NCBI RefSeq assembly: GCF_029962835.1
Contig: NC_080574.1
Coordinates: 24,340,001-24,404,000 of the forward strand
DNA from: Magnolia sinica
Lineage: Eukaryota; Streptophyta; Magnoliopsida; Magnoliales; Magnoliaceae
Length of the DNA: 64,000 bases
Direction: 5' to 3'
Shown here: in pieces, positions 10,680 to 22,871 of the stretch
Position numbering within the stretch: position 1 is the stretch's first letter
How the letters are laid out: every line of letters starts with the position of its first letter
Notes under the pieces: generated by a model
Database searches by the model: none
Seen by the model: the letters and a program-made list of their open reading frames with translations, nothing else
What the model was told of the DNA's origin: nothing
Program-made: the position numbers and the translations under genes

Positions 10680-13600
10680 ACCTAACACTAACAAGTTTGG
10701 GTAGATTGAGTCATCCCCTTTTAAGTTATTTCATGCCCCGAAATTCGGAAACAAGGTGTGCACTCTCAAAGTCGAGTTTCAGTTTGTAACTTGTACAGAA
10801 AGTGTATTAATTTCATCTGTTAATCGGCTTAATCAGATATGAGAATTACATTCAAAGTTCCACCCAAGTCCATCAGTTTTTATTCACACATACATAGTTC
10901 TTAGGAATATCAACCATACACATATATATCTCCATACTTACTTACATAACATCCATCATAAAAATTATTCACTACTTTTAGCGACTAACTAAAAATACGC
11001 TCATTTCGGTCTTAAAATGTGAAAATTAAATGGAACCAAATCAAATAATTATCACTACTATGCGAGATGCTAAAATCAATCATCCTGAATAAAATCAAAT
11101 GTTTAAAAATGTTCTAACGCTACCAATTCATCTTCGGACAAATATGACCACATTTCCCGTGAGTCATGTTTAGGTTCCATTGCATACTCTGATTCTTGAG
11201 CAACTTCATTAACTGCATTTCCATTTGTACGGCTTTTCTATGAATAAAAGGATAAGTTGTCCAAACTCAGTGAAATAACTTAGTATAGTTCATGAACATA
11301 CTAATTAAAATAGTACAAGATATAAAATATGAAATGGCATAAATGCACATGATGTATGAATGCATCAAATGGGGCGATCGTCCATCTACTTTGGTTGAAT
11401 AATCGTCAACCCATGTCTACCTGTTGGGTAGGCTTCCACCTTTTGACGGCATATGTATGTCCCATATTTGGTAATGATTCTATCAGGATCGACGTTCTTC
11501 CAGAGAGGTCCCCAGGATCGACAATACAAAGTACTTATGTGATGGATGATGTATGATTTCATCCTTTCATAACTATTTATAAATACTTAACTTATTAGGA
11601 ATATACATATATGATTCCATCATGTTTTCAGTAATTAAATATAATATTATAAATTAGCATGTGATACAATTTCATATAGTACCACCAGTTAAATCAACAA
11701 AACAATACATCAATCAACACAACACATCAATCAATCATCCAGACAACCAATTCTATTTTAATTTCTATGAACATAAGGCATGTTGGTATTACTCACCTGA
11801 GTCTAGCAGTGAAGAATCCACAAGATGATTAAATTGATTTGAATTCAAAAATCATAATGATCGTATATACCATATTATTGTTTGATCAAATTTCATCATA
11901 TAGGACCCGCCTTTGATTAATCACCTTAGGTGGCTAACCACTATTTAACAAACTTTAAACAATTTATATATTCTTAATAAGTTCTTGATTGAAGATTAAT
12001 TTAATATTGTAAGAGTTTCTCATTTATTTTTAGATTCAATGGTTATTTACATCTTTGGATTATATTTAAATCGTTTATTGGCTTCCACTTGATCGATTTA
12101 AAGAAAAGCCAATAAATTATCCAAATTTAGACTGTCTAAGATCCACATTTCCCTGAAAATTATATTAATAATAACCCTTCTTACAATCATTATGGCCCAC
12201 CAGACGATCGGATCCATCCACAGTTCTGGATGTCAAAATGGATTTATCCCAGAATGTATATGAATGGTAGGAATCAGATCCAATATGTCTGATCATCCAT
12301 CTTAGAATCAAATATATAAATTAATGTGTATAATTATATCTGACTATTGTGACCCATTCAATGGTCGGATCGATCTGGAAGTTAGGGCCTTCGTATATTT
12401 TGGCCTTTGGGATCATATGATCCATAAAGATCTGACGTGACACAATCAGATGCACATAAATCAATCTTTGCGACAATAAACTTCGCGTGGAATCGTAGTT
12501 TTCCTTCATCTTTACATTGTATGTACCGATAAATTAATGTGACGAACGTGTGGTTGCATAGATCAGACAAAAATAGATTAAATGCACAAAGAAATTAAAT
12601 AAAAAAATGTTACGTACCACATCTGTAACAAATAAGATGAACATATTGAAATTTTAATTTAATATGTTTACAAGCGGATATGGAGATCAGGTAGTTGATT
12701 TACTATGATCAGGTGGTCTAATTTCAAAGTGGACAGTCAGATATTTTCATTTAGCGGTGAATGGTTAATTTAATGGTTGGTTTGATGAACGGGTGAGAAT
12801 ACTAAGATATTCAAGGGTTCATCCTATTAATCAACGGTCGACTAGCTTAATATATAGATGAAAAGTTCTTACTATGATTTATATATAAACTAAATTACAG
12901 ATAGACGGTTAAAACTAACGAGTCTATAAGTGTACAATTGAACAAGTGTAACCATACCTTATTATATACGGGTAAATGTGTACACAAAATTTCGAATTGT
13001 TATAAGTCAAGTCAGGTGTGATGAGATTGTTAGAGACCACCAGCATACATCCAATGACACATATCAGCTTTGGTCATGACTTTTAGAGTTGTAACATTTG
13101 TTGGGGTCAATCCAAACGTGACTAATTCAAGCCAATTTCAAGTCAAGATGGGTTGGGTTGTCAAGATCCTGGGGCGATTGAACAATACTAACTTATTTTG
13201 AATTTGGGTTGGGTACATGTTAAGAAAATACGTATAGATAAGTGACATATTTCAGATAAATAAACTCGGTTTATGATTAGTTATAAGTAACTTTTTTACT
13301 TAAAAGTACTTAATCGCCTTAGTTAATTTTTTTAGCTTTTGTACTTTTCGTAAGTTGTTTAAGCGAGGCATCAGGAGAGATGAAAGAGTGGAGAAGCAGA
13401 TAAGTATGTTGTTTACCAAGCATGCTTATGTGCTTAGCAAGTAGAAACTAAGAAAATCTACTTGAGGCATTAGTAGCTTAACTTAAGTAACTTACGATCC
13501 AAATGGCCCCTTTATAGGAATATTTGGTCGGCTTGGATGAGGCTGAGTTGGGATGGGTGTAGAGGACTTCGAGTTGGTCACGAGTTGGGTCCTCTTGAAG

Positions 13601-13880
13601 TCAAGTTGAACCCAACTTGACACTCAACATGTCCCGACCACCCTAGTTACATCCATAATTACTTCCACCTTAGCACCTAGGGCTGGGAAAACTGATCATA
13701 GTTTAGTATAAAAGAAGCTACAAATTTGGATTTCCACTAACCATTTTAAAATGCATGGATTTACAGAAGAAATAGGGGAGCAAAAATGACAAATATTAAA
13801 TAATTTTACGTAAAAATAAATAAAATTTACATCTCATTATTAAATTAAAGACTTGGATTAAGCAATGCATAATAATCTTT
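10680..13880. other. AT-rich intergenic DNA with a small coding-like scrap
   Basis: Mostly A/T-rich without long open frames. At 11105-11240 the minus strand reads 43 codons (GNAVNEVAQESEYAMEPKHD...DELVALEHF, stop). This looks coding but matches no family I know, and may be a transposon gene remnant. 'caagtcaagt/gggttgggtt' words at 13000-13650 resemble hAT-type arm sequence. Confidence 0.3.
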
Positions 13881-13889
13881 CACATGCAA

Positions 13890-15000
13890 AACATCATTAG
13901 TCAAATACTTGCAAATTACTGGCTTCTATCATGACTCCAACATCTCCTTCTCGACTTACCACGATGTCGAATAGGTGATCTGCTTCTCGATCGCTTCCTA
14001 GATGCCCTTGACTTCGACTTGTAAGTATTAACATCAGAATCACCCATTTAACCAACCACATTCTTTCCATACTTTTAATCATCCTTGTATATTTTCCTTA
14101 TACCACCGCCGCCAACACAACATGCCTGTTGCAGGACTCCTCATGATTCTTGATCTCACCACCAGATTCTTTGGAAGTTGTTTGGCACCAAGCTTGGGCA
14201 CTTGCATCGCATAGAAAGCCTTCACGACTCCTTTCTGGTTAGGTTTTAACTCTCTCTTTTTCTTTCGACCACTGCACAATTGTTCAGAAGAAAAACTTAT
14301 ATCACCAGCTTCCACTTCTCTTGGCTCATATCTATCATTGTCATGTTCACGATCATGGGAACTACCATTTTCATGGTTTCTTTTGTGACTCTCTTGGAAT
14401 TGTCTACTCCTAGAATGAGAATCTCTCCATTTTAAGCCTACCAGTGTGTACCCCCTAGTAGAATGATCACCGTGTCGGGATTAGCTTACACTAGAATAGT
14501 CTTCACTAGAATCACAATCTCGAGACCCATATCTCCTGTTATATAGCTTGCAATCACCACAATCATACTTCTCTCAGAAATTTTGTACTCGTTATTGAAA
14601 CTCGACTCTTTTTCCCAACTACTCGACCTTACTATAGTTTCAACCTTCATTTCCATTGTCATACTCTCTCCCAAGGAAGTGACCAAAGGATCTATCTTTA
14701 CCAACATCATATAGTTTAAGCTCTTCTGAATTGTAGTTCTGCTCACATTTTCCATGCTCACAAGGAAAATCTGTCCGCCTTCTCCAGCTAGTCAACTATA
14801 CCCTTCTTCTCAAATGACAACCATTTTGATCCTTGTTTGCATCAGGGCAATCTCTTCCAAAATTGTAATCGCAGGACTTATCTTTAGTTCGATAACTTTC
14901 ACAATCATTACTATTATATTTTTTCTATTTTCTCATTTTTCATCAAGACCTTTCACCTCCTTTCTCTAACTAATCGAGCACCTAATCGATTGACCCATGT
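13890..15000 (-). pseudogene. Decayed RS-rich (SR-protein-like) gene
   Basis: The minus strand holds coding-like segments in shifting frames: KWRDSHSRSRQFQESHKRNH, DNDRYEPREVEAGDISFSSE and, near 13915-14020, a clear Arg-Ser tract SRASRKRSRSRSPIRHR. Further upstream, segments such as YGSRDCDSSEDYSS are broken by stops. No start, intact frame or splice pattern could be built. It may be an old copy of a nuclear RS-domain gene, or exons of a degraded one. The parent family is not identified. Confidence 0.45.
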
Positions 15001-15189
15001 ATCGGTTTTTATTTGGATCAGCACAATCGTAGGTCCTATACTTCTCAAGTCAATAATCATTAAAACATGTGAAACGGGTAAAGAAGTGTAGGACATGTTG
15101 GAAACCACCTAAAAGGAAACTAGTACAATAAAGCGCTCGAAGCTTCTGTTCTTAATGACACAATTTAAAAACATAAAAATGAAAGATTC

Positions 15190-15830
15190 TAAAACTTTCA
15201 TGAAGTTCTATAGCAAATTAAATGACATTTATAACTCAATGTAGGATTTAGTAGAAAAGTTCACGGAAAACTAATTATGTAGGAAAATTCTTAAATCCCT
15301 TCCAAATAGGTTTATTATCAATATAAACTTAATAGAAGAGTGTAAAAACATAGATGAGATGAAAGTAGATAAACTTATGGGTTCCCTACAAATATGTGAA
15401 CTACACTTTTAGACCCCCTTTTAATAAAAAGAAACCCAATGTCTTGAAAACTTCACATAGGCACTCACATATAAAAATTAAGTAAGAAGATGACAATGTG
15501 GAGAAAGAAGAAATTATTATTATTTTTAAGTAAGAAATTTCTCAATTTGATAGAGGAAAAGATTGTGACAAAAAGGGCAGAACGGCTAAGAAGAACATAA
15601 GTAAACCCTTAAAAAAAAAAAAAAAAAAATAAAAAATAAAAAAAAAAAAAAACTAGAGATATTGAATGTCACAACCGCAAGGGTTATGGATATGTTACCT
15701 CGGAATGTACTAGAGAAGTAAATTATAAAGGCAAGATTATAACAACAACATAAGATGATACATAGTTTAAAATTCAGGATGTTACACTTAATGATGAAGA
15801 CCTTAGACACATATCAATTCTAATGGCCTC
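15190..15830 (+). pseudogene. Ty1/copia gag relic with zinc knuckle
   Basis: The plus strand reads FYSKLNDIYNSM, RKILKSLPNRF and DEMKVDKLMGSLQ, the pattern of copia gag (UBN2-type) domains, with several stops. At 15655-15715 comes ECHNRKGYGYVTSEC, a degraded CX2CX4HX4C zinc knuckle with its second Cys replaced. The A-rich block at 15610-15650 lies between them. The sequence style fits the SIRE/Maximus group. Not functional. Confidence 0.65.
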
Positions 15831-15839
15831 CACTACGGT

Positions 15840-16366
15840 TTTCCTCCCTAAAGACTTAAGAGACCATAACACATTAGATACGTAAAATTAAAAGGTCAAT
15901 ATAGACTTAATAGGTAAATCAAATGAGTTTAGCCTCATTAAGTGAGCATACAGAAAAATTATATGAGTATATCCTCATTATTGAGCATTTAGATAAATCA
16001 AAGGAATTTAGCTTCACTTTCTATGCTTAATAGGTAATTTCAATGATTATAGTATCATTTACATCTTCATAGTTTATCCTTTAAGTTGCATAATTTTTGT
16101 ATCACATACTTATTGTTAGACTATCATTGGTCATTTGTTTCTTGATAGGTATATCTTTTAAATAACCATATTATGCATGCTACATATTTTAATGTTATAT
16201 GCACCATATTCCTTGGTTAGTATGTACTTATACGTATATTTCTTATTTAAAGAGATTTTCATATTCTGCTTTTATTGGTATATTCATAGAATTAACTATT
16301 TATCAAATATTGACAAAAATGTCGAAAAAGATTAAGTACAATAAAACAAGTTGAATTATGTTTTAC
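15840..16366. other. Non-coding AT-rich flank of the tandem duplication
   Basis: No open frame. Words such as 'gagtttagcctcattaagtgagc' recur loosely with 'gaatttagcttcactttctatgc', perhaps decayed retroelement DNA. Confidence 0.3.
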
Positions 16367-16410
16367 AAGTTCTGTTTTTTGTTGCAAGGTATTGATGGAT
16401 ATGAGAGCAT

Positions 16411-16424
16411 TTGAGGGGGAGAAA
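16411..16424 (+). other. Polypurine tract at the start of an LTR-like segment
   Basis: 'ttgagggggagaa', followed by sequence that opens an LTR-like stretch, resembles the polypurine tract of SIRE-type copia elements. The same site recurs in copy 2 at about 22916-22929. Together with the gag relic upstream it suggests the duplicated block grew from a decayed copia element. Confidence 0.4.
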
Positions 16425-16714
16425 TGCAATATTACATGTCTTGTTATATTGAGTTATAAATCTTTGTAATTTGACATGTAATATTTTTAGTTGTTTTAAT
16501 TTGTCATTGGTATGGACCATAACAAGAGTTAATTTGTTAGTTTTTTATCATATAATTGACAAATAAAGATATTGTTAATGCCTTAATTTTGTCAATGACA
16601 CGAGCTAACATATCCTGAGTTGATTAAGCCTCTATATGAAGACATTGAAGACCGAAGACTCGAAGACTTAAAGCATCAAGGCCTAAGACAATAGGTAAAG
16701 CATGAGGTGTCTTA

Positions 16715-17023
16715 GGGCTTGTTTGATTTTTCAATTAATTGGTAAATACACTGTAAATGGGTAATAATTATTTCATTTGGTATTTACATCACTCTTTCCT
16801 ATGCTTTGATTTGACAAACTGTTGTTTATATGCAAAAATTAAGAATGCTGCAAAATATTTGTGGGTCCCACTATGATGCATGTTTCTTATCTACACCGTT
16901 CATACATTATGCCAGCTGAATTTATGGCATGAGCCAAAAAAATGAGGCATATCCAAAGCTTAAGTGGATCACGTCATGGGAAAAAGGAAATCGAATAATT
17001 ACCGTTAAAAACTTCTTTGGCCA
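16715..17023. mobile_element. Left half of Tourist-like MITE (truncated, copy 1)
   Basis: Begins after TTA with GGGCTTGTTTGATTTTTC like the intact copy at 23220, but stops at 17023 in the middle of the internal palindrome. The missing part coincides with the start of the LTR-like segment. Confidence 0.75.
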
Positions 17024-19531
17024 TTGTGTAGCCTACGAGTAAGGACCTGCTCTTATGACTATCACTGTAGTTTTCTTATGTCATATAACCAATTTATAAT
17101 ATGTGTCCCACCATGTAATATTTTGGATTTTCACTTTTTTGAATTTTCAAAAATCCTTGAAATTTTTTTTATTAATTAACTTATAATATCACTTAATGAC
17201 CATTAACACTCAATGTTAGTTTATACAGGGGTGGTACTAGTAAAGAACCGCACAAGTCCGATTAATCAACCGTAGGAAGCCAACGAATCCGCTCGGATCT
17301 TGATTAATAGACCAAATCAACCCCGTTACTCCTTTAGCATGAAAATAACAATTCAGAGTAATCATGACCTAATCTTCACTTTCACTAGTTATAAATAGGC
17401 CACACTATGAACATAGTTAATCCAAACCCTAATTATTGCCCACAAGAAATCTCACTACCAAATTCATTCAAAAAATGTCCCAATTCTCCGAACAAGCTCT
17501 AGACTGCTTATTGGTGGGCCACTAGTTTCAAAATTATAGAATAATATCCGTCTTACTGGGCTTGACATCCATCGCGGGAGTCGGACCTGGTTACTGCCCA
17601 GAACCGCTCAACTTGAGCCGAAGGATGAGTATATGAGAAGTGCATATACTCTAAAGAAATGAGCTAGAGCTTAAGTGAATTGGGTCATCTACTCTTATGC
17701 AAAGTTGAGGATTTCAGACCATTGGTTTACGACCAAACTTTACCCGTGGAGTAAGAATATTTTCCTACTCATATCTGTATAGACACGGCCTCGATTGACT
17801 ATCGGTGACCGTTGAACAGACTTCTAGTCATATCTGTCGATCGGCGCATCCAAATGGCGAGCCGACCATATACATATGTAGATCATCATTAGGGCTATTT
17901 ATCATACGGTGTATATCGACTTGTACACCTCATAGTGGGCCCTAGAGGATAGAAAAATTCTCTCATAGGGTTAGTATAGCAAAAACCCAACACTTGGGGC
18001 CATTTGCACTGAATTTGGCATTATAAAAGGGACTTCTTTGGGGCACCCCTCTCCCATATGAATTTGCCCTAGGAGGAAAGGGAAAAAAGGGAGATGAGAA
18101 AGAAGGAAAAAGAAGAAAGGAAGAAGAGAGGAAGGGAGAGTGAAGAAGAGGGAAGGTGGGCCATAGCTCCAGTAGGGCCCAAAGGAGACTGATTCTTACA
18201 ACTCCTCACCTCTTCCTTAACCAATCCATTATCTACAACCGGGAAGAACCCTCTCGGCCGATTGGGTAGGTAAATTCATCATCCCATTCTCAAAAACCCT
18301 TGTGTTGAGAAGGGATTGGCATGGATTTCTAACATGCAAGTGCTTGCTTTAGGGGTTCAGGCCGATCGACCCTAAATCCATGCTCCTATGTCATTTTTCA
18401 ACTCTTCAACGATCCATAGGTGCGGACTATTATCCTTAGGAGGCCTAGCACCAACTATACTATGAGCCTAATGATTTTGATTGCTTGAATGACGTATTTG
18501 GAAATTCTAGAGAAAACCTAAGAATTGTATGTTTCGCTTGGAATTGCACAGAAAGGTATATTTTGTTTAGTACTCACATGATGTTGTTCTTACCTCTCAC
18601 ATGAATTGCTACAATGGCTGATTACATGTTCATGTCTTGTTATTTTTCTCATAAGGTATTGCTTTATAACATGTACAATTCCTTAATTCTTATGCTAATT
18701 GATTCCATGAAGTGTGGGAAGTGCTTAGCTTCCTCACTAACCCACACCACACACTTGCACCCTTAATTCACATCATGATTAGCTTTGCTTGGTAGAAGAA
18801 TTCGAGATTTTATATTGGAGGATATAAGCATATGCTTCTAATTGTATCGGATGATAACCCCAATTGTGGCATGTTATGAAATTACCCTCAACCCTTGGGT
18901 TAGTCAGGAAAATGAGGAGAGTGAAGGTGGCCTCGTTGGTAGGGCTATCCTATGGCTAAACCCATAGATTTGGGCGGGTGCATGTAGGTGACAGTAGTTA
19001 GACTACATAAGTCGCTTGTACCCGATATCGTCTGTCACGTGCTTGCCTGAACCCATGCGGTCTAGTGGGCATGGTAGAATGAGACACGGGGTCCAGCTGT
19101 CGGCCTACGCCGAGTGACGAGCTTCCCGTAGTGACCTTAAGCAATCCCAATTCTTAGCACTCCCCATGTGCTTGAAGTCGGGATAGAAAACCCGACAGGA
19201 TCAAGGATCACGGACCCTGGCCTCGCGCGTTGAGGGGCCTTGACATCGTAACTAGTTGAGGGCATGATACGTGGGGTGTATCAGTTTTCTCAACTTGGAT
19301 AAATGGAATTAACTAAGAACTTGGCTAACATTATCATTTCATCGCACTAGCTAGGTTGGCAACTCGGCGGCGAAGTTGCTCGAGGGAGTGTTGGTCATAC
19401 GTGATCATTAGATGAAGTCGCTAGAGGGAGTGTTGTGGCAAGGGCATGCATCATATCATTTATCATGCATATGCATTAATAATATTAGTTAGTTTATGAA
19501 TGATTGATTTTCATTAAGTTCATAATGTAAT
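17024..19531 (+). mobile_element. LTR-like segment (Ty3/gypsy type) replacing the middle of copy 1
   Basis: Contains a promoter-like TTATAAAAGG at 18021-18030, a purine-rich leader (aggaggaaagggaaaaaagg..., 18070-18150) and AT-rich end sequences (gcatgcatcatatcatttatc). This layout is typical of Ty3/gypsy LTRs (Tekay-like, by recall). No TG..CA ends or target duplication were resolved. Its left junction cuts the Tourist-like MITE. Confidence 0.4.
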
Positions 19532-19569
19532 TCATTCTTTGTATAAGATTGAGTGTAGAGTTTGTGATC

Positions 19570-20260
19570 CAAACATGAATAAGTTCTTGTGTAGGACCTA
19601 TGCTCTTGTGTAGGGCCGAATTTACCGGACACGGGTGTGTAGATGTTAGTCTCCATTGGGAGCCTCCGGCGAAAGTGTATGTAGGGCCTTGGATTAAGAC
19701 CGCATTCACCACACATTGGTGCGTATGTATTAGTCTCTATAGAGAGCCTGCAGCAGTAATGTACATAAGGCTTTGAATTAGGACCGCTAGTGATTATTAG
19801 TTAGCCGATAAAAAATCAACTAAGTCTCCGTGGAAACCACTGACATGGGTAAAAATGTGTTCCTCCGACATAAAAGTACATGTGTAGGTTATTGGTTAAC
19901 CTAGGGAAAATTATAAAGGTTAGAGATGAACCTGATTTAAAATTTCTGATAGTAAAATTCTATTACACTCGAGGAAAGTACGTCCACCGGGAGTGAAGTA
20001 AGCAAGTAGTTGAACCACTATATATGCTTGTGTTTATGATTGTCATTTGACCACAATTTTATTCATGTTTATGTGTTTGATTAGTTAAATTATATGAATG
20101 CTTGAATTCGATTATATGCTAGGCATTTAACTTATAAGCCCACATAAGCTCAATATCTCTATGCACTAGTTGTTAATTGTTACACATTTTGTAATCTATG
20201 TTTAGTTAATTAGGAAAAAAAAATTTAATTAATTATATTCACCCCCTCCCCCTCTAGGAC
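19570..20260 (+). mobile_element. LTR-like 3' part, copy 1 (copia style)
   Basis: Non-coding, with 'ggagcctccggcgaaagtgt', 'ctccgtggaaaccac' and a C-rich end 'ttcaccccctccccctct', features I recall from SIRE/Maximus LTR ends. The identical copy is at 24736-25426. Inference only: no PBS follows directly. Confidence 0.35.
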
Positions 20261-20269
20261 TTAGTCGTA

Positions 20270-22871
20270 ATTCTAAGCTTCCACATACGTCATGGTAGAC
20301 AATCCAGACAACTTCAGTTGAATGTCTTCATTCTCAACAGGACCATGCCGTGTACGACAAAACCAAGTGGACCCATGAGACATGTCAAGGAATGGGAAAA
20401 AAAAATTTACATCAGGAAATGTTCTCAACTCAATAAGGAATAAGTCCAAACAGTCACGAAAAGTATGCTCAATAATGCGTAAATATTCTAACCTACGATA
20501 AGCATTGGTATGACAACAAGCCAAGGGAGTATTCATCATGGTGGAAAGGAAGAAGTGGCCATGAGCTAACGCTTCAACAAAAATATTATACTCATTTGTC
20601 ATCTGCCCATCCATCATACAGAAAATGAAATGGCAAAACTACTGTAAGAGAAAACAATGCTCTTGATGGGTAACCAGGTTCGTAACCATTTCGCCTTGAA
20701 TATATGCATCATTAAGGGGACCTACTAATGATCTGGTTCTTAAACTCACTAGAAGATCAAGAGCTAGAGAGTTCAACATATTCGCCCTCATCAGGTAATC
20801 CAGCAAGGGCACAAACATCAAGAATAATAAAGCTCATAAACCCACATGGGGAATGAAAAGTGTTGGTCAACCGACTCCAAAAACAATCACGGCTAGTAGA
20901 GGAAGTTGTATGAGGATTAAAAAGTGAGAAAGTTGAATACAGTCAAAGATCCTGATTTGCTGCCAAAGGTGATCAAATGTACCTTGTACTCTGTCCAACC
21001 AGTTTATCCAATCAGGAGATGGGTTAAGCCAGAATCGAAATTTTGAACTAGTAGTCAGCCACCGACTCCATGATAACGAAAATTTTTTTAAACACGAGTT
21101 ACTCTTTTGGGTATAAAGAAAAGAAATCAGAGAGACTCAAGATTGATGTTGGGAGCAAAAGAATGATCGAGCATGAGGCCCGTGACAAAAACAAAAGAGT
21201 AAGGAGCCAGATGATCTGGGTGAATGGAGTCCCCGAGGGAGTGAAGAATAGGTTCAAGCAGGTCAGGAGTCGAAATTTTCATGGTCATTGACATAGTGCA
21301 CCCTTGACAAGTTTAGTATCTTGGGAAGAAGAATTCATGATACAAGAAGCCTTAAAAAGAGAGAAGATAAAGATAGTCGAAGAATGATGGAATATCAATT
21401 GCGATGGAAACGTAATAGTATATAAGCACATTGAAACATCGCAATTTGCATCCACAATAAAAGCTGGCAATCATGCTATGCAAATCCAGAAGTCTCGTTA
21501 AACCATGCAATAGTCGAAGCACGAACCCTATGTTGGTGCATGTCACACACTGGAACGAGCATCGAAAAAAATCCAATATCGTAAGTCCCCTCGCATCTCT
21601 CAATACGAAGGGACGCAAGAGGCATTGTTTACACCTATTTTTGGCACCCTAACATGGACCAATTAAAGGCCGCCACATGTCAACACCATGAGACTGCAAC
21701 TAGGGCAAAACATGCCCTCACCCAAGAGTATCATCGTATGCATTTCCTTCAGCGGTATGCATTCTACTATAAAAACGAAGACACAAACCCTTATGCATGC
21801 CTTCTAGAGAGCAAATCAGCATACACCATGTGGCTATGATCATCGTGCCCATTAATGAGGCAATGTGCACACCACGTCTATAAGAGACCCGTTGAGAGAA
21901 TAGATTTATCACAAATCAACCCATGATATTCTTAGTAAGGTTATCACTTACGGTCCTTCCAAAATGAGAGATCTTACTAGAGATATTCTAAGAAACTATA
22001 GCATTCGAGAATATTCCAAAGATTCAAAGATTGGACCGATGTCTAGGCGAACCCAGCCTAGATCGGGAGAAACAAACACATTAATCTAATTGGGTTCAGA
22101 GCCATGCCCCGATTGAAATAAAGAGAATGCAACGGGGGCCCAAAGAGGGATATGATCCATCTGATAATGGATTAGTATCGAACATATCTAAGCCACTCAT
22201 CAAGGAGATAGGAAGAGATAGAAAGATTTCCCTGGTCCCATTGAAACCAAAAGAATGGGATATCTCTATTTGCTAAATACGACCCGTCTCTGATATCAGA
22301 TTGGTATCAGGTGTCAAATCTCACTCCTATGGTCAAGAATTGAGTGATCTACACTAGGCCACTCAAACGAATGGCCGTGATAGATTGTAGGGCAAAATGC
22401 TCCCTTAATCAATTCAGATTCTATAGGAAAGCATTTACATATAGGAGTAGAAATAGAAGACTCAACAATGTCAGATTTTTCAGAGACCTTCCTGGTAAAG
22501 AGCTTACGGATATGTTGATGAGATTTTGTTATCCGAAAAACCAGAGACACAAGCTCGAAGGATCCATAAACAATAAGAAAACCCTGGGGAGAGCTTTACT
22601 ACCTCGACAATTTGTAAAACAAGCAATTGAAGAATAGCTTGAAGCCAAACGTTAAACACAACAACTTATCTTTTATTTATCTTTCCTTTATTTTTCCTAG
22701 CATAGTTTATCAATATTGCCTAACGGCTCCCGCTACAGTACCTTAGGAGTAGAAATAGACTTTTTGCAACCTTAAGTTGTAGACCGTGATCATCTAAGTT
22801 CCAATTTGGTTGATCACACCCGCCTCGATTGTCAATTTCGATAGGCGTATCATGTATTTATCCATATTCTT
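20270..22871. other. Unclassified internal segment of the duplication, copy 1
   Basis: Several open frames of 60-114 codons occur on both strands, e.g. minus 20273-20617 (MTNEYNIFVEALAHGHFF...) and plus 22344-22637 (RNRRLNNVRFFRDLPGKELT...). They are preserved in copy 2, but that only reflects recent duplication. None carries a domain I recognise. A 'ttggtatcagg' word at 22304 resembles a copia primer-binding site but lacks context. Copy 2 equivalent: 25436-28037. Confidence 0.35.

Larger units (their letters stand above)
16367..22871. repeat. Tandem duplication, copy 1 (middle replaced)
   Basis: Shares 16367-17023 with 22872-23527 and 19532-22871 with 24698-28037. Between these parts copy 1 holds 17024-19531 (2.5 kb, LTR-like), where copy 2 has 23528-24697 (1.17 kb). 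The offset for the first part is 6505 bp and for the last part 5166 bp, exactly the lengths of copy 1 and copy 2. So the two copies lie head to tail with no spacer. Confidence 0.9.

Noticed and set aside
20273-20617. 114-codon minus-strand frame conserved in both duplication copies as possible gene
   Set aside because: Conservation only reflects the recent duplication; no domain, start context or splice evidence. Kept as unclassified sequence.
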